Assembly: GCA_002382045.1 (NCBI GenBank)
Contig: DFZJ01000196.1
Coordinates: 1-12,991, forward strand
Origin: Syntrophaceae bacterium UBA4059
GTDB taxonomy: Bacteria > Desulfobacterota > Syntrophia > Syntrophales > Smithellaceae
Reading direction: 5' to 3'
Length of the DNA stretch: 12,991 nucleotides
A program made the position numbers and the translations under genes. Below are positions 7,640-12,991 of this stretch, one piece after another. Positions within the stretch are counted from its first letter, which is position 1, and the number at the start of each line of letters is the position of its first letter. Under the pieces are notes generated by a model. It was not told the origin of the DNA, did no database searches, and was given only the letters and a program-made list of their open reading frames with translations.

Positions 7640-7846
7640 GTGTCGCTGTCCTTCTTCTCAAGAAAAAGTATAAATGCTTATAATTACGACAAATATTTTT
7701 TTATACGTAGATAAAAAGTCCCTTTCTGTCAAGATTTATTAAATGAACTCTTGGGGCTTGATTATGTTTTTAAAATGTAATAATAGTCCGCCACGGTTAA
7801 AATCTTAGAACAAAGTCAAATTGTGAAATTTCCCAGGAGGATCCAA
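7640..7846. promoter_or_regulatory. Divergent intergenic region with weak promoter candidates
   Basis: This 207-nt AT-rich gap separates the minus-strand TPR gene from the plus-strand cluster, so both need promoters here. On the minus strand a perfect TTGACA reads at 7732-7727, but the nearest good -10 (TATAAA, 7705-7700) is 21 bp away, so the pairing is poor. On the plus strand TTGATT (7758-7763) and AATAAT (7779-7784) are 15 bp apart. Either could be real; neither is convincing. Confidence 0.35.
7835..7840 (+). promoter_or_regulatory. Ribosome binding site fixing the start of the 55-aa gene
   Basis: AGGAGG lies 6 nt before the ATG at 7847. It falls inside the coding part of an alternative GTG start at 7823, so the ATG is the better start. 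Confidence 0.85.
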
Positions 7847-8014
7847 ATGTCCAGAAGAGTTAATGCGGAATTGCTGAAAACAGACCGCAGAATCATCTCC
7901 CGTAAGTTGCTGACGGGTGAATTATCGGAGAAAGATTTAAGCAGCCTTTTAAAGAAGCTTCCTGATGTGTCGGACAATGCAGAAGAAATTCCATTTCAGG
8001 TAAATGAAAAGTAG
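7847..8014 (+). CDS. Small hypothetical protein, 55 aa
   Basis: A short, highly charged protein beginning MSRRVNAELLKTDRRI. The helical core LLTGELSEKDLSSLLKKLPD is followed by an acidic tail. It has no cysteine, membrane segment or signal peptide. A perfect AGGAGG and a 2-nt gap to the TatD gene show it is translated and co-transcribed with its neighbour. I do not recognise the family. The GELSEKDLSSLLKKLPD stretch looks like a short helical hairpin, which would suit a protein-binding or regulatory role, but that is only a guess. Confidence 0.75.
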   Translation: MSRRVNAELLKTDRRIISRKLLTGELSEKDLSSLLKKLPDVSDNAEEIPFQVNEK

Positions 8015-8016
8015 TT

Positions 8017-8793
8017 ATGCTGATTGACTCCCATGCCCACCTGGAGATGAGAGAATTCGATTCCGACCGCAAAGATGTGATCGAACGCGCCAGGCTTGCG
8101 GGCGTTGATTGCATGGTTACGGTGGGAACCAATCCGGGTCTAAGCCGTAAAGCGTTATCGATTGCCCGTCAATACGAAAACATTTATGCGACCGTCGGGA
8201 TTCATCCCCATGATGTAGCCAAAGCATGTGACCAATCATTTGATGAAATCAAGGAACTGGCGCAAGACCCGAAAGTTGTCGCCTATGGCGAAATCGGCCT
8301 GGATTATTTCCGCAATATCTCTCCGCGTGATCAACAAATAGAAATGTTTGCCAGACAACTGGAATTGGCTAAAGAGCTCAACTTGCCGGTGATTATCCAT
8401 GATCGCGACGCTCATGAAGAGACATTGCGCATGGTGAAATCCTCCGGTGTTCGCCTGGGTGTTTTTCATTGCTTTTCAGGCGACTGGGCCATGGCCAGGC
8501 AGTGCATCGATTTGGGTTTTTATATTTCCGTGCCCGGTGTTGTTACCTTTGATAAATCTAAAGTCCTGCAGGAGGTTGTGAGGCAGGCGCCGCTCGATTC
8601 GATCCTTCTGGAAACCGATTGCCCCTATCTTACACCCGTGCCTCATCGCGGGAAACGAAACGAACCTTCTTTCATCATCCATACGGCAAAGAAAGTGGCC
8701 GAAATAAAAGGAATGGATTGGGAAGACATCGCCGAGAAGGCATCCGTCAACACCCGGAAGCTTTTTCGCATCCAACCCTCTCCCGCTAAATAG
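8017..8793 (+). CDS. TatD family metal-dependent hydrolase (DNase)
   Basis: A 258-aa TIM-barrel hydrolase of the amidohydrolase superfamily. TatD-family members are metal-dependent DNases with 3'-exonuclease activity, some implicated in oxidative DNA damage repair or D-aminoacyl-tRNA editing. The metal ligands are all visible: His6 and His8 (DSHAHLE), Glu92 (GEIGLDYF), His128 (VIIHDRD), His151 (FHCFSGD) and Asp201 (LETDCPYL). The length is normal. The start at 8017 is 2 nt after the preceding stop with no strong ribosome binding site of its own, so translational coupling is likely. Which paralogue (TatD, YcfH or YjjV type) cannot be fixed here; the MLIDSHAHL start resembles YcfH. Confidence 0.93.
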   Translation: MLIDSHAHLEMREFDSDRKDVIERARLAGVDCMVTVGTNPGLSRKALSIARQYENIYATVGIHPHDVAKACDQSFDEIKELAQDPKVVAYGEIGLDYFRNISPRDQQIEMFARQLELAKELNLPVIIHDRDAHEETLRMVKSSGVRLGVFHCFSGDWAMARQCIDLGFYISVPGVVTFDKSKVLQEVVRQAPLDSILLETDCPYLTPVPHRGKRNEPSFIIHTAKKVAEIKGMDWEDIAEKASVNTRKLFRIQPSPAK

Positions 8794-8833
8794 CCCGGGC
8801 GAATTTTTATAAAATCTGATAGACCGTCTGACC

Positions 8834-9562
8834 ATGGACAAAGAATTCGATAAACCGATGAAGAAAGCCGTTGTATTGCTCTCCGGCGGCGTTGATTCCG
8901 CCACCACGCTGGCTATTGCCCGGAGCATGGGATTTGAACTATGTGCCTTGAGCTTTCGTTACGGTCAACGCCATCTGGTCGAACTGGAAGCAGCCGCGCG
9001 TGTAGCCCGTCAAAACCCGGTGGCGGAGCATCTGACCGTAGATATTGATCTGCGGCTCATCGGAGGTTCCGCATTAACCAGCGATCTGGCTGTTCCCAAA
9101 AGCCGTTCGGTGGAAGATATGGGGAAGGATATTCCGATAACCTATGTTCCGGCGCGCAATACCATTTTCCTTTCTTATGCCCTGGCCTGGGCGGAGGTGG
9201 TCGGATCGTCTGATATATTTATCGGTGTGAATGCCTTGGACTACAGCGGCTATCCCGACTGCCGTCCCGAATATATCGAGGCTTACGAGCGCATGGCCAA
9301 TCTGGCGACTAAAGCCGGTGTAGAGGGCAAACAAAAATTAAAGATTCATACACCGCTTATCCATTTAAGCAAAGCGCAGATTATCCGCAAAGGCGTGGAA
9401 TTGGGCGTCGATTATTTTCTGACGCACAGTTGCTACGATCCGGGAGCGGACGACGGCGCCGCCTGCGGCCAGTGCGATTCCTGCCTGCTCAGGCTGAAAG
9501 GCTTTCAGGAAGCGGGGCTTGCAGATCCGGTAAAATATAAAGACGTGAAGCGTGAAGCGTGA
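8834..9562 (+). CDS. queC: 7-cyano-7-deazaguanine (preQ0) synthase QueC
   Basis: QueC converts 7-carboxy-7-deazaguanine to preQ0 using ATP and ammonia, the last preQ0 step of queuosine biosynthesis. The 242-aa protein has the PP-loop SGGVDS at 17-22, the FRYGQRH segment (41-47), VPARNT (105-110) and the GVNALDYSGYPDCRPE region (131-146). The C-terminal zinc site uses Cys200, 211, 214 and 217. The start is uncertain: the ATG at 8834 gives eight extra residues before the ATG at 8858 (MKKAVVLLSGG), which looks like the usual family start; neither has a clear ribosome binding site. The last residues (KDVKREA) come from a CGTGAAG heptamer repeat rather than family sequence. queE and queD follow on the same strand. 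Confidence 0.96.
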   Translation: MDKEFDKPMKKAVVLLSGGVDSATTLAIARSMGFELCALSFRYGQRHLVELEAAARVARQNPVAEHLTVDIDLRLIGGSALTSDLAVPKSRSVEDMGKDIPITYVPARNTIFLSYALAWAEVVGSSDIFIGVNALDYSGYPDCRPEYIEAYERMANLATKAGVEGKQKLKIHTPLIHLSKAQIIRKGVELGVDYFLTHSCYDPGADDGAACGQCDSCLLRLKGFQEAGLADPVKYKDVKREA

Positions 9563-9564
9563 AG
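9544..9564 (+). repeat. Three tandem CGTGAAG heptamers
   Basis: Exact copies lie at 9544-9550, 9551-9557 and 9558-9564. They encode the last QueC residues, contain its TGA stop (9560-9562) and create the GTGA overlap that offers a false queE start at 9559. Because the unit is 7 nt, gain or loss of a copy would shift the queC tail frame. Confidence 0.9.
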
Positions 9565-9566
9565 CA

Positions 9567-9596
9567 CCGCCGCTGGCGGAGGTGGCGCCAAGCGCC
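9567..9596 (+). repeat. Two consecutive short GC hairpins
   Basis: CCGCC (9567-9571) pairs with GGCGG (9575-9579) around GCT. GGCGC (9584-9588) then pairs with GCGCC (9592-9596) around CAA. Both have 5-bp stems and 3-nt loops. They directly follow the heptamer repeats and fill the space before the real queE start. There is no T-run, so they are not a terminator. Confidence 0.6.
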
Positions 9597-9624
9597 GGGA
9601 GTGGAGAGGCTTCATGTGTGGCTT

Positions 9625-9628
9625 GAGG
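9625..9628 (+). promoter_or_regulatory. Ribosome binding site supporting the internal queE start
   Basis: GAGG is 8 nt before the ATG at 9637. That ATG opens with MYRIKEIFYSVQGEG, the normal QueE N-terminus. The longer GTG start at 9559 would add 26 residues translated from repeat sequence. Confidence 0.65.
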
Positions 9629-9636
9629 CTAAGGCA

Positions 9637-10266
9637 ATGTATCGTATCAAGGAAATATTTTACTCGGTTCAGGGAGAAGGTTATTACAGCGGCCGTCCGG
9701 CGGTTTTTTGCCGTTTTACCGGTTGTAACCTGTGGTCGGGGAAAGAAGAAGATCGAAAAGATGCTCTCTGCCCGTTTTGCGATACGGATTTTGTCGGGAC
9801 GGATGGTACAGATGGCGGATCATATGAAACCGCAGGCCTTTTAGTTCGGGAAATTTTAAAGCACTGGCCCGTTTTCCAAGAGCGCCCGTTTGTGGTTTGC
9901 ACGGGTGGTGAGCCGCTCTTGCAGCTTGATGATGCGCTGATTGCAGCCCTGCATGAAGAAAATTTTGAAATAGCCATAGAGACGAACGGCACAATTGCTG
10001 CGCCTGCGGGCATCGACTGGATTTGTGTCAGTCCCAAAGCGGGCATCGAATTGACGCAGTCCGGCGGAGATGAGTTAAAACTTGTTTATCCTCAGGACGG
10101 CGCTTTGCCGGAACAATATGCAAATCTGAATTTCCGGCATTTTTTTCTGCAGCCGATGGACGGCGCGGGCAGGGAAGAGGCAACAAAACAGGCCTTGAAA
10201 TATGTTCTGGCACATCCCGGGTGGCGAATCAGTTTGCAGTTGCATAAAATATTGGATGTTCGATAA
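9637..10266 (+). CDS. queE: 7-carboxy-7-deazaguanine synthase QueE (radical SAM)
   Basis: QueE converts 6-carboxytetrahydropterin to 7-carboxy-7-deazaguanine by a radical-SAM ring contraction. From the ATG at 9637 the protein is 209 aa. The N-terminus has SVQGEGYYSGRPAVF. The 4Fe-4S cysteines are Cys30, Cys45 and Cys48, a CX14CX2C pattern instead of the classic CX3CX2C; this is the variant known from Burkholderia multivorans QueE, where the insert (NLWSGKEEDR) forms a cluster loop. GGEP (90-93) after VVCT is the SAM-binding motif, and IETNGT (114-119), VSPKAG (131-136) and ELKLVYPQ (146-153) match the family. A GTG at 9559 overlapping the queC stop would give a basic 26-residue extension; I judge it a product of the repeat. 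queD follows 10 nt downstream. Confidence 0.95.
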   Translation: MYRIKEIFYSVQGEGYYSGRPAVFCRFTGCNLWSGKEEDRKDALCPFCDTDFVGTDGTDGGSYETAGLLVREILKHWPVFQERPFVVCTGGEPLLQLDDALIAALHEENFEIAIETNGTIAAPAGIDWICVSPKAGIELTQSGGDELKLVYPQDGALPEQYANLNFRHFFLQPMDGAGREEATKQALKYVLAHPGWRISLQLHKILDVR

Positions 10267-10270
10267 GGAA
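10265..10270 (+). promoter_or_regulatory. Ribosome binding site fixing the queD start
   Basis: AAGGAA overlaps the queE stop and lies 6 nt before the ATG at 10277. The same frame is open upstream to 10202 but there overlaps queE and adds 25 residues unlike any QueD. Confidence 0.8.
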
Positions 10271-10276
10271 TCAAAA

Positions 10277-10636
10277 ATGGAAATTTATAAAGTGTTCAAA
10301 TTTGACGCGGCGCACCATCTGCCCTGTGTTCCCGCTGGCCACAAGTGCGCCAAGGTGCACGGCCATTCCTTCCGTGTGGAAATCCATCTCCGGGGCAAGG
10401 CCGATCCCAGCACCGGCTGGGTGATGGATTTTGCCGACATTACGGTGGCTTTTGAACCCATCCTGGATCAGTTGGACCATAAGAATTTAAACAACATTCC
10501 CGGCCTGGAAAATCCGACCTCGGAAAACTTATGCCGGTGGATCTGGCAGCGCCTTCAGCCGTCACTTCCCCAATTGTGCAAGATCATCGTTCAGGAAAGT
10601 CCCGAATCCGGCTGCATCTATGGAGGGGAAGAGTGA
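10277..10636 (+). CDS. queD: 6-carboxy-5,6,7,8-tetrahydropterin synthase QueD
   Basis: QueD converts 7,8-dihydroneopterin triphosphate to 6-carboxytetrahydropterin, the substrate of QueE. The 119-aa length is typical of this T-fold enzyme. Zinc ligands are His14 (FDAAHHL), His28 and His30 (VHGHSF). Cys24 in GHKCAKVHGH is the catalytic cysteine, with Asp67-His68 (LDHKNLN) and Glu107 (VQESPESG) completing the active site. PTSENL (80-85) is the conserved helix start. The start is set by AAGGAA at 10265-10270. With queC and queE it covers three of the four steps from GTP to preQ0; folE (GTP cyclohydrolase I) and the later steps (queF, tgt, queA, queG/H) are not in the window. Confidence 0.96.
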   Translation: MEIYKVFKFDAAHHLPCVPAGHKCAKVHGHSFRVEIHLRGKADPSTGWVMDFADITVAFEPILDQLDHKNLNNIPGLENPTSENLCRWIWQRLQPSLPQLCKIIVQESPESGCIYGGEE

Positions 10637-10642
10637 TTGTGA

Positions 10643-10672
10643 TTGACATATAGTCAGATAATATGCTAAGTA
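10643..10672 (+). promoter_or_regulatory. Candidate promoter of the DUF4143 ATPase, possibly leaderless
   Basis: A perfect TTGACA at 10643-10648 is followed after 18 bp by a weak -10 at 10667-10672 (TAAGTA), preceded by TG at 10664-10665 as in extended -10 promoters. A start about 7 nt later would fall at 10679, next to the ATG at 10680, which has no ribosome binding site. A short direct repeat TATGCT (10662-10667 and 10671-10676) overlaps the -10. The -10 assignment is tentative. Confidence 0.45.
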
Positions 10673-10679
10673 TGCTTCC

Positions 10680-11837
10680 ATGATTAAGAGACCATTTTGG
10701 GTGCAGCGTCTGGAAAAAGCATGGCAATCCGCGCCAATAGTATGGCTGGCCGGTGTGCGCCGTGTCGGGAAAACGACGCTTGTCAAAAGCCTCGGTGAAG
10801 ATCGCATTTTGTATCTGAACTGTGATCTGCCGGTTGTGGAAGAGATGGTTGCCCAGCCTGATATTTTTTTTAAAAATTGCGAAAGACCCGTCATTGTTTT
10901 TGACGAAGTTCATCAGTTGAAGGATCCAAGCCGTATTCTGAAAATCGGCGCCGACCAATTTCCCCATTTAAAGATTGTTGCCACAGGGTCATCAACGCTG
11001 GCGGCCACACGTAAATTTCAGGATACATTGACAGGACGCAAGCGCAACATTCATCTCACGCCGGTGTTGTGGGATGAGCTTGCCGCCTTCAGTAACGTCT
11101 CTATTGAAAAACGTCTTTACCACGGTGGTTTGCCGCAAACGCTGCTTGCTTCCCACAAAGTTCCGGAGTTTTACAGGGAATGGATGGATTCTTTTTTTGT
11201 CCGTGACATCCAGAAACTATTTGCTTTTCGCAATCCGGAGAAGTTTACCAATTCATTTGAATATCTTCTGAAACAGAGCAGTGGCTTATTCGAGACGGCG
11301 AAAATCGCAAGTACGCTGGGGATCAGTCGATCAACGCTCGACAGCCACATCCAGGCTCTGGCGGCGACCCATGCGATAACCATTGTGCGGCCGTTTTTCG
11401 GGGGCGGACAGAAGGAAATTGTCAAGATGCCCAAAATGTACGCTTTCGATACCGGCTTTGTCGCCTTCAGCAGGGGATGGGATCCACTGCGTCCCGATGA
11501 TCGTGGCCCTCTCTGGGAGCATATCGTTTTGGAATATCTTCAGGCGTATGCCTTCGATCATGAAATTCAATACTGGCGTGACACATCCGGCCGAGAAGTT
11601 GATTTCGTCATCAGGAGGAACCGGGATACCATCGACACCGTAGAATGTAAATGGGATCCCCGGCAATTTGAAGCCGCTTCGCTTAAAGCTTTTCGAGGGC
11701 TGTATCCTAACGGTAAAAATTATCTGATTTGTCCTGATGCCGGTGAGGGTTACGAAAAGCAGATTGGCGGTCTAAAGGTGCGTATTGTCAATCCTCAGCA
11801 GTGGTGGAATAAATTCAAGGCGTCCTTGCAAAGCTGA
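10680..11837 (+). CDS. AAA family ATPase with C-terminal DUF4143 domain
   Basis: A 385-aa cytosolic ATPase of the AAA_14/DUF4143 type. The ATPase part has Walker A GVRRVGKTT (25-33), Walker B VIVFDEVHQ (72-80) and a sensor strand IVATGSST (99-106). A winged-helix-like segment follows at about 203-235 (FETAKIASTLGISRSTLDSHIQAL). The C-terminal DUF4143 region contains a PD-(D/E)xK-like core: WRDTSGREVDFVI (299-311), with Asp308, and VECKW (321-325), with Glu322 and Lys324. Such proteins are common and often occur in accessory DNA; their function is largely unknown, with roles in nucleic acid or toxin handling suggested but not shown. The ATG at 10680 has no ribosome binding site. The gene ends 10 nt before the TOTE-type primase gene, so the two may be co-expressed. 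Confidence 0.88.
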   Translation: MIKRPFWVQRLEKAWQSAPIVWLAGVRRVGKTTLVKSLGEDRILYLNCDLPVVEEMVAQPDIFFKNCERPVIVFDEVHQLKDPSRILKIGADQFPHLKIVATGSSTLAATRKFQDTLTGRKRNIHLTPVLWDELAAFSNVSIEKRLYHGGLPQTLLASHKVPEFYREWMDSFFVRDIQKLFAFRNPEKFTNSFEYLLKQSSGLFETAKIASTLGISRSTLDSHIQALAATHAITIVRPFFGGGQKEIVKMPKMYAFDTGFVAFSRGWDPLRPDDRGPLWEHIVLEYLQAYAFDHEIQYWRDTSGREVDFVIRRNRDTIDTVECKWDPRQFEAASLKAFRGLYPNGKNYLICPDAGEGYEKQIGGLKVRIVNPQQWWNKFKASLQS

Positions 11838-11847
11838 TAGCGATACG

Positions 11848-12991
11848 ATGAATGATAAAGAACTTTTGGGAAAATATAACGCATTAGTCGTCGAAAACGA
11901 AACGTTGAAAAAAGAAAATGAGCGGCTCAGAGCAAAATTGCGCGACATTCTTCCTTCGCAGAGCGATGATACGATCTTCCCCGCCCCATTAAATGACAGC
12001 ATTCAACCATCGGTATTGCCGACCGAAATTTCTCCGTCAGCAAAGATAAAGTTATTCGCGACGCTTTTTAGAGGCAGAGATGACATCTATGCCAAACGAT
12101 GGGAAAACAAGAAAGGTGATGCAGGATACTCGCCCGCATGCCGTAATGAATGGAAATCGGGCGTCTGCCGAAAGCCACAGGTCAAATGTTCCGTTTGCGC
12201 CCACAGGGCATATGACGAATTGACTGAGCGGGTTATTGAGGATCATCTGCGAGGGAAGGTCATTGTCGGTATCTACCCTTTGTGCATAGATGAAACATGC
12301 CGTTTTCTGGCGATGGATTTTGACGATGAAGGCTGGCAAAGAGATGTTACAACTCTTCGATCCGTTTGTTTGGCATTTGATATTCCCGTTGTTGTGGAGA
12401 GATCAAGATCAGGCAACGGCGCGCATGTCTGGTTCTTCTTTGATACTCCGATTCCTGCCGCTGTGGCAAGAAAATTCGGCTCTGCATTAATCACTTGCTC
12501 CATGAGCAGGCATCATGAGCTATCCTTCAGATCCTACGATAGATTGTTTCCGAACCAGGATACCCTGCCTAAAGGCGGTTTCGGCAATTTAATTGCTCTG
12601 CCGCTGCAGAAAAAAGCGCGCGAACTCGGCAACAGTGCTTTTATTGATGGATATTTCAAGCCTTATGAAAATCAATGGGAATTTTTATCCGCCATTCAAA
12701 AAATGTCCGAGGAAAGCATTGTTTCGCTTACGGCGCGCTTGAGCGGGCCGGATGAGCTAGGCGCGTTGAAAAAAGATGATGAAGAAATAGAAAAGCCGTG
12801 GGAGCCAAAACCCCGGATCGGTCTTACCGCTCAGGATTTTCCAAAAGAGATGCTGTTAGTCCGGGCCAACATGATTTTTATTCCCAAAGCCGGTATTTCC
12901 CAAAAAGGCTTAAACGCAATGCAACGGCTGGCTGCGTTTAAAAATCCTGATTTCTATAAAGCCCAAGCCATGCGCCTGACGACCTACAACA
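11848..12991 (+). CDS. TOTE conflict system primase-helicase protein, N-terminal part
   Basis: An open frame of 381 codons running off the right end of the window. Residues about 5-35 form a charged coiled coil (LVVENETLKKENERLRAKL). Residues 66-120 hold the conserved KIKLFATLFRGRDDIYAKRW segment and a likely zinc cluster of Cys98, 107, 114 and 117. The archaeo-eukaryotic primase fold follows, with the metal-binding DFD at 157-159 (FLAMDFDDE), the nucleotide-binding SGNGAH at 188-193 (VERSRSGNGAHVWFFF) and the family block SYDRLFPNQDTLPKGGFGN (229-247). From about 330 the sequence reads like the linker into a superfamily II helicase (AFKNPDFYKAQAMRL). In TOTE conflict systems the AEP domain is joined to a helicase and an endonuclease and is thought to act against invading DNA. 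The ATG at 11848 has no clear ribosome binding site; coupling to the ATPase gene ending at 11837 is likely. Family assignment is from motif recall. Confidence 0.85.
   Translation, partial: MNDKELLGKYNALVVENETLKKENERLRAKLRDILPSQSDDTIFPAPLNDSIQPSVLPTEISPSAKIKLFATLFRGRDDIYAKRWENKKGDAGYSPACRNEWKSGVCRKPQVKCSVCAHRAYDELTERVIEDHLRGKVIVGIYPLCIDETCRFLAMDFDDEGWQRDVTTLRSVCLAFDIPVVVERSRSGNGAHVWFFFDTPIPAAVARKFGSALITCSMSRHHELSFRSYDRLFPNQDTLPKGGFGNLIALPLQKKARELGNSAFIDGYFKPYENQWEFLSAIQKMSEESIVSLTARLSGPDELGALKKDDEEIEKPWEPKPRIGLTAQDFPKEMLLVRANMIFIPKAGISQKGLNAMQRLAAFKNPDFYKAQAMRLTTYN

Noticed and set aside
8793..8815. GCCCGGGC followed by T-rich sequence as a tatD terminator
   Set aside because: The dyad has no loop and only 4-bp arms, so it cannot form a stable terminator hairpin.
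8794..8833. preQ1 riboswitch ahead of queC
   Set aside because: The 40-nt gap shows no C-rich pseudoknot hairpin or A-rich tail of the preQ1 aptamer.
8476..8928. 150-codon minus-strand open frame across tatD and queC
   Set aside because: It overlaps two certain genes and has no recognisable domain.
9559..9636. GTG start for queE overlapping the queC stop (GTGA)
   Set aside because: The added 26 residues come from repeats and hairpins and are unlike QueE; the ATG at 9637 has a GAGG site and the family N-terminus.
10202..10276. Upstream in-frame start for queD inside queE
   Set aside because: It adds 25 residues absent from the family; the ATG at 10277 has AAGGAA at the right spacing.

Overview
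The window looks like a chromosomal stretch from a Gram-negative, mid-GC bacterium. The best guess is Desulfobacterota, class Syntrophia (Syntrophus/Smithella-like). This is an inference from protein flavour, the radA-groES-groEL arrangement, QueE of the CX14CX2C type and short GC-rich intergenic repeats; no taxonomic marker gene is present. I see no rRNA, tRNA, CRISPR array or insertion sequence.

Left part (1-4047). A broken class I SAM methyltransferase keeps its N-terminus with motif I and its C-terminus but lacks the middle. It is followed 3 nt later by an intact radA (DNA repair/recombination ATPase). A consensus-like promoter then leads into the bicistronic chaperonin operon groES-groEL, which ends in a textbook GNRA-loop intrinsic terminator. 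The stretch between groEL and the terminator carries small repeats and nested dyads.

Middle (4048-7639). After a 216-nt intergenic region holding one dyad and one hairpin comes a three-gene unit: a TIM-barrel sugar phosphate isomerase/epimerase-like protein and two inner-membrane permeases of the DppB/DppC (peptide/nickel/opine) ABC class. No ATPase or solute-binding protein lies beside them. A TPR protein is encoded convergently on the minus strand.

Right-middle (7640-10636). A divergent intergenic region opens a plus-strand cluster: a 55-aa conserved-looking small protein, a TatD-family hydrolase, then queC-queE-queD, which make preQ0 for queuosine. The queC/queE junction contains three tandem CGTGAAG heptamers and two tiny GC hairpins. 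These create a false upstream GTG start for queE.

Right edge (10637-12991). A DUF4143-type AAA ATPase has a promoter-like element almost touching its start codon. It is followed 10 nt later by the N-terminal 381 residues of a large protein that runs off the window: coiled coil, Cys4 cluster and an archaeo-eukaryotic primase (AEP) domain of the kind found in TOTE conflict systems. This is the most interesting part: the likely entry to a defence or mobile genetic island whose helicase and nuclease parts would lie beyond base 12991.
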